NCBI GenBank assembly: GCA_036337945.1
Contig: JAYZDF010000111.1
Location: 1-27,962 of the forward strand
Direction: 5' to 3'
Source: JAYZDF01 sp036337945
Lineage (GTDB): Bacteria > Myxococcota > Kuafuiibacteriia > Kuafuiibacteriales > Kuafuiibacteriaceae
DNA: 27,962 nucleotides
Under the pieces are notes generated by a model. The model was not told the DNA's origin. It worked only from the letters and a program-made list of their open reading frames with translations, and made no database searches. This document shows positions 6,323-14,375 of the stretch, one piece after another; within the stretch, counting starts at the first letter, position 1, and every line of letters begins with the position of its first letter. A program made the translations under genes and the position numbers.

Positions 6323-8457
6323 TCTTCAACCACACACATATAAAACTTGTTGCTCGACCGATCAATAATTTGGAGTTTATCTCGTTTGTCTGGAGACAAG
6401 GTATTCTTCAAGGTATGAAATCTTGATTGTTCGGTGATGATAAACTCTCTTCCCGGTTGGTCAACGAGCTTTCGAATCCTTTGATTCGCGCCTTTCTCTT
6501 TGACCTGCAACACGCGATTTCGAGAATAAAAGGTCTCACCTCGCCAATTCAGCTGATAGGCATAGATTGGCTCGTTCCCTTTTTTCTCCTTGTAAAAAGT
6601 TTCAAACAAGTGCGCCTGACTCCAATGTGGCGAGAGCATGTTAAAGTGATGATGAGATACCCAAGTTCCAAAACAGATCGCGATTGCCATAAATGCAAGT
6701 AATGCATAATCTTTTTGGGCCTTTGGAAGCTTTGTATTTAGCCAAGTATCAACGTCTTCCGCGCTCCACTTTACGAGCAGCATCGGCGCCGAAATAATTT
6801 TTAACAAAAGGCGAGAGAGACCGAAACCCGTAAACAACTCAATCGTGGCTACACCGCCCGCAATCACAATCGGTAAAATATAAAAGGCTGGCCGAATTTC
6901 GCGAGGGAAATCTCGGTCATATTTATATGTGAACAAATTGACTAAACTTCTTGGTTCAATAATCAGGTCACGAACAGTCACAATCATCAGCGCACAAACG
7001 ATAAGCCCGAGGGCCGCCTTGAAACGTTTCTCCGGATTGCGCGATATCCAAGTGAACCAACCACCCGCCAAAATGGCCAGCGCAGGGACTGCAGGAAAAA
7101 TATAATGATGAAACTTGGTCAGACTCATCGTGAAGAAAACATAGACCCATAAGGCCCAGATCAACACAAACAGAATTCCGCGTTTGCGGCGGACGATCTT
7201 TTCCTCTGAGACGCTTCTTGCTGCAAATCCCAGCGCAAATGGTAAGGTCGCAGACCATGGAAACATCCCGTACGCTAATTGTTCCAAGAAATAAGACAAT
7301 CCTGCTCGGTCACCGTGAACTCCGGAACCAACACGGTTGAAATTGTCGTGGAACCAAAACCTTTGAGTAAAAGTCAGGCCTTCATCGTCGCGACCTTTAA
7401 ATAAGGTAAGTGTCACATACCAAGGTGAAGCGACCGCTAAAAATAGAAAGCCACCAATATAGAATTTGCTACGCTGAAGAAGATGAAAGTCAAAGCTCAA
7501 AAAGCAATAGAGGAGAACGACAGGTCCAATGATCGCGAGTACGGCCAAACCTTTCGCTAGAGCCGCCAACCCTACGAGAATGTAGAAGCCCATCAAATAA
7601 CAATCTCGCTTGGATGCTTTGAACCAAGCCGCAGCGATAAAGGCCAGGCCTATGATGCCTGGAATGACGAGAAGAGCTAGGTCTTTGGCAGATTTGAGTT
7701 CGCGGCCGATGAGCAGAAGCTGCGGAAGAATGGAGACGATAATTCCAAAGATCGCGATAGACCTTTCGCGAACATTCGCGCGACGCTCCTCTTCATCATC
7801 GAAAACCGCGACGATAAAAAGCGCAAGCGCGCAGGTCAAAAGCCCTACGAGGGGACCGTCAGTAATGGCTTGTTTTCCAATGAATATAAATTGAGGGCAG
7901 CACGCGAGGACAAGCGCACAAATCAGTCCAGTCGTTCGATCCCATAACTGTTTACCGATCCGGTAAACGCCCCACATCATCGCAATGGCGATGAGGGCGA
8001 AAGGTGTTCTCATTCCCCATTCGGACCAAGTACCCAGAGCTTCACCTGGAGCCCCACTTTCGGCGCCAGTGGCAAACAGACCGAGCGCCATCAACCACAA
8101 GGAGAGAGCAGGTTTGCTAAAAAAATACGAACTCTCCCAGTAAGGGTAAACATAGTCATCTCGAGCAATCATCGCCCGGGCAACTTCGCCATAATGCGTT
8201 TCCCAAGGATCCCATAGGCCCAAAGTGCCCAGGAAAGGGAAGAAAAGCAGAAAACCAAGGCCGAGAACGAGTGACACAGCCAATTTTTCGCGATCTACCT
8301 TTGTTTCTAGCCAAGTAATCCAACGTGATGCTGCCTTTGGATCGGCGCTTTCAACCGTTGAAATATCGTTCAAGCCTTCGGCTCCGCCAAGAGCAGGGTT
8401 TTCATGTGATTCATTCACTGCGGGCGCGAAACTAAAACTCAATTTCAAAAAAGACAA
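6319..8457 (-). CDS. GT39-family (ArnT/PMT-like) integral membrane glycosyltransferase
   Basis: Enzymes of this family transfer a sugar from a polyprenyl-phosphate carrier to an acceptor on the periplasmic face of the inner membrane. The 712 residues hold a cytoplasmic N-terminus of about 55 residues, roughly a dozen hydrophobic segments, and a C-terminal soluble part from about residue 605. The first periplasmic loop, right after the first segment, has the family signature (GLWDPWETHYGEVARAMI, then YWESSYFFSKPALSLWL). FHHYIFPAVPALAILAGGWF is a second typical block. The acceptor is unknown: lipid A, a protein and other lipids are all known in this superfamily. The first possible start is TTG at 8457, without a ribosome-binding site. 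A TTG at 8373, preceded by GGAG at 8 bases, would shorten the protein by 28 residues and still precede the first membrane segment. It heads the probable five-gene operon. Confidence 0.82.
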   Translation of the reverse strand: MSFLKLSFSFAPAVNESHENPALGGAEGLNDISTVESADPKAASRWITWLETKVDREKLAVSLVLGLGFLLFFPFLGTLGLWDPWETHYGEVARAMIARDDYVYPYWESSYFFSKPALSLWLMALGLFATGAESGAPGEALGTWSEWGMRTPFALIAIAMMWGVYRIGKQLWDRTTGLICALVLACCPQFIFIGKQAITDGPLVGLLTCALALFIVAVFDDEEERRANVRERSIAIFGIIVSILPQLLLIGRELKSAKDLALLVIPGIIGLAFIAAAWFKASKRDCYLMGFYILVGLAALAKGLAVLAIIGPVVLLYCFLSFDFHLLQRSKFYIGGFLFLAVASPWYVTLTLFKGRDDEGLTFTQRFWFHDNFNRVGSGVHGDRAGLSYFLEQLAYGMFPWSATLPFALGFAARSVSEEKIVRRKRGILFVLIWALWVYVFFTMSLTKFHHYIFPAVPALAILAGGWFTWISRNPEKRFKAALGLIVCALMIVTVRDLIIEPRSLVNLFTYKYDRDFPREIRPAFYILPIVIAGGVATIELFTGFGLSRLLLKIISAPMLLVKWSAEDVDTWLNTKLPKAQKDYALLAFMAIAICFGTWVSHHHFNMLSPHWSQAHLFETFYKEKKGNEPIYAYQLNWRGETFYSRNRVLQVKEKGANQRIRKLVDQPGREFIITEQSRFHTLKNTLSPDKRDKLQIIDRSSNKFYMCVVEE

Positions 8458-8520
8458 CGGGATACCGAACAGACAGCGTGCGGATGTTCAGAATCTGCGA
8501 GAAATAGGTATGATGCGGCT
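8458..8520. promoter_or_regulatory. Short divergent intergenic region, candidate -10 box for the giant lipoprotein
   Basis: Only 63 bp separate the divergent starts at 8457 (minus) and 8521 (plus). TATGAT at 8509-8514 matches the sigma70 -10 consensus well. TTCAGA at 8487-8492 is a poor -35 with a 16-bp spacer. A start site 6-8 bases downstream of this -10 would fall on the ATG at 8521, so the message would have almost no leader. No ribosome-binding site is visible before 8521 or before the in-frame ATG at 8533. Function is inferred. Confidence 0.3.
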
Positions 8521-11500
8521 ATGTTAACCAGCATGAGGGCACTATCAGTCCTCCTGACTCTCATTTTCGCTCTTTCTGGGTGCGGCAGAGATAACCCACT
8601 GTTGTTCAGTGTGAGCCAGACCACCGAAACGCGTATCGGGATTGTACCCGATGCAATTGAGCTTCGACAGAATCAAAAGGTCTCTCTACAAGTCGTTCAA
8701 TTTACATCAACGGGGACCGTGAGTCTGGTCGGCGATCCAGACCTGATTTTAAGCTCTTCGAATACCGAAGTCATAACGGTCACCTCGTCTACTGCGGTCG
8801 TCGTTGGAATTCAGGCTGGAACAGCAACCGTCACAGCGCGGTTCAAAGGAGCGACAACAGTCGCCCGAGTCACAGTGACTGATGAGTCTATTCTTGGGAT
8901 TGAACTCAATCCAGCCGTCATACCGATCACCAGGAATGAAACTCAACAAGTTACCGTCACTGCCATCACGTCCGAAGGTCCGGTCGACGTTACGTCAGGC
9001 ACGGGAATTGAATACGAAAGTTCCGACGAAAATATTTTTGAAGTTTCTGATACCGGTCTTGTTCTCGGTAAAGATGCCGGCGAGGCGGAGCTCGAAGTTA
9101 GTTACGGCGGCTTTACAGTGACGGCAACGGTCTTTGTCCGGGAAGAAATGCTCCAAATATCGAATCTGAGACTCGAGCCAGAAACACTCAGTTTACGGTT
9201 CGGCGAATCACAAGAGGTTCGAGCGATTGGTACCCTAGAAAATGGTCAGGACATTGACCTCATTTCAGTAGGCGCTATCGTTGAGTTTCAAATTACCGAT
9301 GATACCGTCGCGAATGTTTCAGACGAAGGTATTGTTACAGCATCATCAGACACAGCGGGTAACGCAACCCTGATTGCGCAATATGGAGAGTTCACCGCGT
9401 TTGCGGAAATTAATGTGACCCCTCCCCCTGCAAGCCTGATCGGAATCAGTGTCCGGCCAAATGTTGTAGACATGGGAGTCGGGGCAGTATCTCAGCTCAC
9501 AGTTCTCGGGATTTACTCCGATGGTAGTACGGCGGATCTCACCTCATCCCTCACAGGTACTCTCTACGAAAGTAAGAACGTGTCCGTAGTTGAGGTCAGT
9601 GTCGACGGGTTACTTAGAGGCGTTAGCGCCGGAAACTTGGTAGAAGTCTTCGTTCAACACGAAACGTTTGAAGCAGTCGTGACTGTCAATGTACAGGCAG
9701 AAGTTCGCCTTGTTTCTCTCGCTGCTGCTCCAAGTCAGATCAATATGAATGTCGGCGAATTTACGTCGCTCGTTGTCATCGCGAGCTACTCCGATGGCAG
9801 CCAAGTCGATGTGACAAATACCGCGCAGTACAACTTTTCTCCGCCGGGCGTTGCAAACGCCTCCTCGTCAGGCGTGATCGTTGGTGCAGCCGCAGGAACC
9901 ACTGTACTAACCATTTCCTTTGATAATCAACAAACCAATGTACCAATTAATGTTGAATCAGACGAGCCAGAAATCATCGCTCTTTCCATTCAGCCCTCTC
10001 TAATCACGGCCGGTATTGGTCCAAACGAGTTATCCCTGCCGATTACGGTGGAGGCAACCTATTCTGATGGCAGTCAGCAAAATGTCACGGGTGCGAGCAA
10101 CCTGGTTCTATCGATCACGAACCCGCAGATTGCTCAAGTTGTGCTTGGCAACTTCATCGAGGGTGTTTCGGTAGGCACCACCGAACTCACTGCAACTTAC
10201 GATGGACTCCAAGCGAGTGTCCCCGTCGAAATTTCACAAACAACCAACCAAATTGTCTTTATCTTTGTATCGGGACCGCCGACTCTGAGCGTTGGCCAAC
10301 AAGAGCAGATATCTGTCTTGGCTGTCCTCGCAGACGGAAGCTTTCAAGATATTACTTCTAGCTCTCGTATAACGATAGATCCACCGAGCTCAGGTATCGT
10401 ATCTATTCAAAATGGAACGATTACAGGCCTCGCCCAAGGGCAAGTTTCAGTTTCTGCGCAGTATCAAAGCTTTGTCTCAGCAGACTTTGTTGTACGCGTA
10501 ACCCCGGCGCCTGACCAACTCATTGGGATCGAATTTGAACCCACGGCGCTGAATCTTCTCGTGGGAGAAAGTGAGATTGTAAATGTTTTTGCTTTATACC
10601 AAAGCGGTGCACGGGTTGCGGTCACTTTTGATCCACAAATCATGTCTTCATGGGTTGGGCCGATTCAAGTTTTGCCAGATGTCAGCGGTGCTCGAGTTCT
10701 GGCCACTGGACCCGGTAATGCACAAATAGACGTCAACTATCTCGGCTTCACAGCACAACTGCAAATTGCAATCGCAAACACCCCGCCACAAGTCGTAGCC
10801 CTGACCATCAATGTAGAAGCAATGGTTGAAGCAGGCTCGAGCGTTCCATTCTCCGTAGAGGGACAGCTCTCTGACGGCTCGTTCATCGATTTGACTGTCG
10901 ACCCCATGCTGAGCCTTACGACAACTCCGAACGGTATTGTAGAGATCAACAACACGCTACTGCGTGGTTTACAGCCTGGCATGGTGACGGTTACCGCTAG
11001 TTACGGCAGCCTATCGGAGCAGGTGATGGTGACAGTTATTGAATCGCCAGTGACGGAGATCTTTTGGACACCAACATCCGTGACCATGGATATTGGCGAC
11101 ACAATCAATCTCACATTACGAGCCCGCCGTGCGAATGGACAAGAATTTGATCTGAGCACAAACCGATCTGTCGTGCTTAATGCTTCTTCCTTCCTCAATG
11201 TGAATCGTTCTTCTACTGGTATTGTCCTAACGGCTCAAACAGACGGAGCGGGTGTAGTTACAGCAGAATACCAAACCTTCACCGCGCAGCTACGGGTCAC
11301 GGTTAATCCACCAGAACTCATTCAAATCCGCGCCGAACCAAGTCCGCTTCAACTCTCAGTAGGAGATACGGAAACAATTATCGTAACCGGTGAATACAGC
11401 GACGGCTCAGAACAGACACTGACCGGCGCAACCTTCAGTGTTTTGAACACGGCGATTGCTACCGTTGATGCAAACGGAGTTGTAACAGCCGTATCTTCTG

Positions 11501-14361
11501 GCACGACTTTGCTAGCCGTTGAATTCAGCGGAATTCGGACGACTGTAAGCATAGAGGTTTCCGCTCCGGTTCTAGTGAGTATCGAAGCGTCTCCGGTGCA
11601 GCTGACTCTACAAGTTGGCGCAACGGCTCAAATAAGTATTTCAGGGACATTCAGTGACGGCAGCGTGCAGGCATTGAGCGGCGGAACATTTGTCAGTTCA
11701 AATACGAACTTTGCGACCGTTGATGCCAACGGTCTAGTTTTGGCCGTAGGCGCTGGCACCACATCCATTGAAGCAGGCTTTGGAGGGTTCACTGACCAAG
11801 TTCGCGTAACCGTCAATAATGCACCGGTTACACTCCTCGGAATTACGCTGGCACCAACGATGAGTTCGATAAATATCGGGGATACTCAGTCTTATGTTGT
11901 CCAAGCTTCATATAGCGACGGCACTCAGCAAACGGTCACTGGCGCAAGCTTTAGCTCTGATAATAATGCAATCGCATCGGTGTCGAGCAGCGGAATTGCA
12001 ACAGGCATTTCGCAAGGGACAACAATAATCCGGGCAAGCTTTCAAGGTGAAACGGCTACGGCTTCCCTAGAGGTTCTTCGTCCGTCCGTAGCCTTGGTCG
12101 GAATTCGCGTAGAACCGGGTGCAATCATACTAGCGCCCAATGGCACGCAACAGGTGACTGTATTTGGAATATATAGCGACGGCACAGAGAGCGCGATTAC
12201 CGGTTCGAATTTCAGTACGAGCGATGCATCCATCGCAACAATTTCGTCGCAAGGACTCGTAACGGCTGGAGCCAATGCAGGAAGTGCCATAATTACCGCG
12301 CAACGTTCCGGCTTTGTAGCCAACAGCGTGGTAATTGTCACAGGCTCACCTGTGACCCTCACTGGGATTCGAATTGAGCCAGACCCGATTTCGTTGACGG
12401 TTGGGCAATCGGTACGAATTCAGGTGATAGGAAGTTATAGCGACGGCACAGAACAAACATTGAGCGGCGCTACGTTCATATCGAGCAATGCTAGCGTAGC
12501 AAGCGTACAATCCAATGGCGACGTCCAAGGCCTTGACGTCGGGTCCAGCCAAATTATTGCAACCATTAGTGGCTTTACTGCGGTCGTAGACGCCACCGTT
12601 ATTGCTGCTGGCCCCGTTCTTTTCTCAATTCGAATTGAGCCGGATAACATCACCTTATCGCAAGGTGGTTCGACGACAATCACCGTGATAGGAACCTACA
12701 GTGACGGAAGTGAAGCGCCCGTCACGGCAGACACGCTCGAATCAAGTGACTCGTCAGTTGTCACCGTTACGCCGATGGGCCTTATTGCGGGAGTTTCTCC
12801 CGGCGCAGCAACAATCTCTGCCACGAGGGGGAGCCTGAGTGCGCAAGCGAGTGTCACTGTTCAGACAGTCAACGCGCCGACGATTACGGGCATCACACCA
12901 GACGCGATTCCCGTCAGTGCAAGCACCGTCAATGTCTCAATTTCTGGAACTGACTTTTTGAATCAAAGCCAAGTCTTGATTAACGGACAAGTGGTTCCCT
13001 CGATTTTCCAAAGTAATCAATTAACCGCGGTCATTCCGGTGAATTTTCTACAGAGCAGCGGTGTTCTTGAGGTGGTAGTTCGTAACCCCGCGAACCAAGG
13101 CGGCGACTCAAATACATTTGAAATACTCGTGGGAGAACCTCCACGAGTAACCTCCTATGCACCAAGTGGAGCGTTGGCCAATTCATCGGTAATCGTCACG
13201 GTCCGAGGAACTGACTTACTATCACTAAGTGCTTCGTCCGCTGTATTAAACATTGTGAATATCGTTGAGGACCCAAGCGGTATCGAGGCACAGATCACCA
13301 TCGTGGTGCCGAACATCATGCCAGGAAATGAAACAGTAACGATAAGTAATCCATTCGGGTCGACGAACATTGTTATCGAGGTACTTGAAAATACAGGGAA
13401 CCCAGATCTCGAAGTCCTGAACGGCCAGACCGTCACACTGTCCGGAGTGAACGTTTTCAATAACATTCTGGTTCAAACGGGCGGAACAATCATCGGAACA
13501 GGAACAGAACCGCTTGTACTGTTCTCCACGGGGGACATCACCGTACGAGGTCACATTGAAGTCGATGGCCAAAACGGCGAGGACGGTTTCTCAGATCCCG
13601 CGAATGGCGGAGTTGGCGGCCCTGGCGGCGGTGGCGGTGGCGGCGCTGGTGACGGTGACGCCAATCCGATCGCTCAAGGCGGTGTCGGCAGCCCGAACGG
13701 TGGAAACGCAGGGAATCCGATCGGGGCTGGAACCCGCGCTGGAAATGGCGGTGGCGACGGCGGCGGTGTCGGAGGTAACGGCGGATGCGGTCAGGGCGGC
13801 GGAGGCGGCGCCCTCGAAGGTGCAGGCGGTAGTGCAGGCGGTGACCAAGGCATCGGGACCGGCGGAGCTGGAGGCACACCCGGTTCAGGGAGTACCTTCG
13901 GCGGAGGTACCGGCGGTGGAGGTGGTTCCACCTGTGGCCCGAATTCCGGCGGCGGAGGCGGCGGCGGCGGTGGTGTTCTGATCCTTCAGGTCGCTCAAGG
14001 CGGCACTCTGATTGTCGACGGAACGCTGAGCGCCAATGGAGGTAACGCTGGGAATGCATTCTTCGGAACCGGTGGCGGAGGCGGTGGCTCTGGCGGCCGA
14101 ATCGAGATTATCGCGCCGAGCGGTAACATCGTCATCAACGACACCATCAGTGTTCGTGGCGGAAACGGTGGCCAAGCTGATTTCGGTGACGGTGGAGCCG
14201 GCGGAGGTGGTGGACGAGTGCTTGTAAATGCACTTCCTCTCGGAAACATCACGGCGAACTTAGGTCTGTTTGATCTTGTTGGAGGCCAACCTGGTCCATC
14301 ACTTGGCAACGGCTTCCCTGGAGAAAGCGGTCAAGACGGCTCAGTAACCATCACCCCGTAA
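8521..14361 (+). CDS. Giant surface lipoprotein: 16 Big_2-type Ig repeats, two IPT/TIG-like domains, Gly-rich C-terminus
   Basis: The 1946-residue product starts with a lipoprotein signal peptide: a short basic part, the hydrophobic run LSVLLTLIFA and lipobox LSGC with Cys21 as the lipidated residue. Sixteen Ig-like repeats of about 88 residues (about 37-1451) follow the Big_2 pattern of an SDGS turn, a hydrophobic strand, I-A-x-V, x-G-x-V, G-T-T and a closing VTV strand. Two IPT/TIG-like domains follow (about 1452-1628), then a beta-rich linker, then a glycine-rich region from about 1683 with a more ordered tail. Big_2 domains in bacterial surface proteins commonly act in adhesion or as stalks; the role here is not known. 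Neither an autotransporter barrel nor a type I secretion RTX tail is visible, so it is probably displayed by the lipoprotein route. The ATG at 8533 also leaves a complete signal peptide and is an alternative start. Confidence 0.88.
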   Translation: MLTSMRALSVLLTLIFALSGCGRDNPLLFSVSQTTETRIGIVPDAIELRQNQKVSLQVVQFTSTGTVSLVGDPDLILSSSNTEVITVTSSTAVVVGIQAGTATVTARFKGATTVARVTVTDESILGIELNPAVIPITRNETQQVTVTAITSEGPVDVTSGTGIEYESSDENIFEVSDTGLVLGKDAGEAELEVSYGGFTVTATVFVREEMLQISNLRLEPETLSLRFGESQEVRAIGTLENGQDIDLISVGAIVEFQITDDTVANVSDEGIVTASSDTAGNATLIAQYGEFTAFAEINVTPPPASLIGISVRPNVVDMGVGAVSQLTVLGIYSDGSTADLTSSLTGTLYESKNVSVVEVSVDGLLRGVSAGNLVEVFVQHETFEAVVTVNVQAEVRLVSLAAAPSQINMNVGEFTSLVVIASYSDGSQVDVTNTAQYNFSPPGVANASSSGVIVGAAAGTTVLTISFDNQQTNVPINVESDEPEIIALSIQPSLITAGIGPNELSLPITVEATYSDGSQQNVTGASNLVLSITNPQIAQVVLGNFIEGVSVGTTELTATYDGLQASVPVEISQTTNQIVFIFVSGPPTLSVGQQEQISVLAVLADGSFQDITSSSRITIDPPSSGIVSIQNGTITGLAQGQVSVSAQYQSFVSADFVVRVTPAPDQLIGIEFEPTALNLLVGESEIVNVFALYQSGARVAVTFDPQIMSSWVGPIQVLPDVSGARVLATGPGNAQIDVNYLGFTAQLQIAIANTPPQVVALTINVEAMVEAGSSVPFSVEGQLSDGSFIDLTVDPMLSLTTTPNGIVEINNTLLRGLQPGMVTVTASYGSLSEQVMVTVIESPVTEIFWTPTSVTMDIGDTINLTLRARRANGQEFDLSTNRSVVLNASSFLNVNRSSTGIVLTAQTDGAGVVTAEYQTFTAQLRVTVNPPELIQIRAEPSPLQLSVGDTETIIVTGEYSDGSEQTLTGATFSVLNTAIATVDANGVVTAVSSGTTLLAVEFSGIRTTVSIEVSAPVLVSIEASPVQLTLQVGATAQISISGTFSDGSVQALSGGTFVSSNTNFATVDANGLVLAVGAGTTSIEAGFGGFTDQVRVTVNNAPVTLLGITLAPTMSSINIGDTQSYVVQASYSDGTQQTVTGASFSSDNNAIASVSSSGIATGISQGTTIIRASFQGETATASLEVLRPSVALVGIRVEPGAIILAPNGTQQVTVFGIYSDGTESAITGSNFSTSDASIATISSQGLVTAGANAGSAIITAQRSGFVANSVVIVTGSPVTLTGIRIEPDPISLTVGQSVRIQVIGSYSDGTEQTLSGATFISSNASVASVQSNGDVQGLDVGSSQIIATISGFTAVVDATVIAAGPVLFSIRIEPDNITLSQGGSTTITVIGTYSDGSEAPVTADTLESSDSSVVTVTPMGLIAGVSPGAATISATRGSLSAQASVTVQTVNAPTITGITPDAIPVSASTVNVSISGTDFLNQSQVLINGQVVPSIFQSNQLTAVIPVNFLQSSGVLEVVVRNPANQGGDSNTFEILVGEPPRVTSYAPSGALANSSVIVTVRGTDLLSLSASSAVLNIVNIVEDPSGIEAQITIVVPNIMPGNETVTISNPFGSTNIVIEVLENTGNPDLEVLNGQTVTLSGVNVFNNILVQTGGTIIGTGTEPLVLFSTGDITVRGHIEVDGQNGEDGFSDPANGGVGGPGGGGGGGAGDGDANPIAQGGVGSPNGGNAGNPIGAGTRAGNGGGDGGGVGGNGGCGQGGGGGALEGAGGSAGGDQGIGTGGAGGTPGSGSTFGGGTGGGGGSTCGPNSGGGGGGGGGVLILQVAQGGTLIVDGTLSANGGNAGNAFFGTGGGGGGSGGRIEIIAPSGNIVINDTISVRGGNGGQADFGDGGAGGGGGRVLVNALPLGNITANLGLFDLVGGQPGPSLGNGFPGESGQDGSVTITP
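8629..12873 (+). repeat. Tandem array of 16 Big_2-like Ig domains
   Basis: I count 16 units of about 85-92 residues inside the giant lipoprotein, each opening with a pattern like L-x-G-I-x-x-x-P and closing with V-x-V. Units 1-10 are divergent from one another. Units 11-16 (about 11314-12873) are close in sequence, with recurring YSDGT/SDGS, SGATF or TGATF, IATV and a G-T-T or G-S turn. The 14-base block TATAGCGACGGCAC is identical at 11911, 12172 and 12436, spaced 261 and 264 bp (87 and 88 codons). This points to fairly recent duplication of units 13-15. Confidence 0.85.
12874..13404 (+). other. Two IPT/TIG-like Ig domains within the giant lipoprotein
   Basis: Residues about 1452-1540 and 1541-1628 each follow the IPT/TIG pattern: P-x-(I/V)-T-x-(I/Y)-x-P near the start, then a strand leading to (I/V)-x-G-T-D-(F/L), and N-P near the end. 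They separate the Big_2 array from the glycine-rich tail. The second copy has an insertion after GTDL. The assignment rests on pattern only. Confidence 0.65.
13567..14218 (+). other. Glycine-rich low-complexity region encoding the C-terminal domain
   Basis: Residues about 1683-1899 are dominated by GG, GGG and GGN runs (up to nine glycines in a row near 1811-1819). Two cysteines lie at GGCGQGG and STCGPN. More ordered beta-like strands break up the run, for example VLILQVAQGGTLIVDGTL and GGRIEIIAPSGNIVIND. At DNA level the region is a G-rich series of GGN codons that raises local GC far above the neighbouring genes and creates long meaningless open frames on both strands. The interleaved strands suggest a glycine-loop beta structure rather than pure disorder. 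Confidence 0.75.
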
Positions 14362-14375
14362 GGGCGCTTCTGTAC

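Noticed and set aside
8629..12873. Regular repeat spacing that might suggest a CRISPR array
   Set aside because: The period is about 260 bp, the repeats are imperfect, and all are in one open frame encoding Ig domains.
13514..14309. Several long open frames on both strands across the glycine-rich region, including a 173-residue Arg/His-rich one
   Set aside because: They are by-products of GGN-codon runs, which lack stops in other frames. They are low-complexity, have no ribosome-binding sites and lie fully inside the giant lipoprotein gene.
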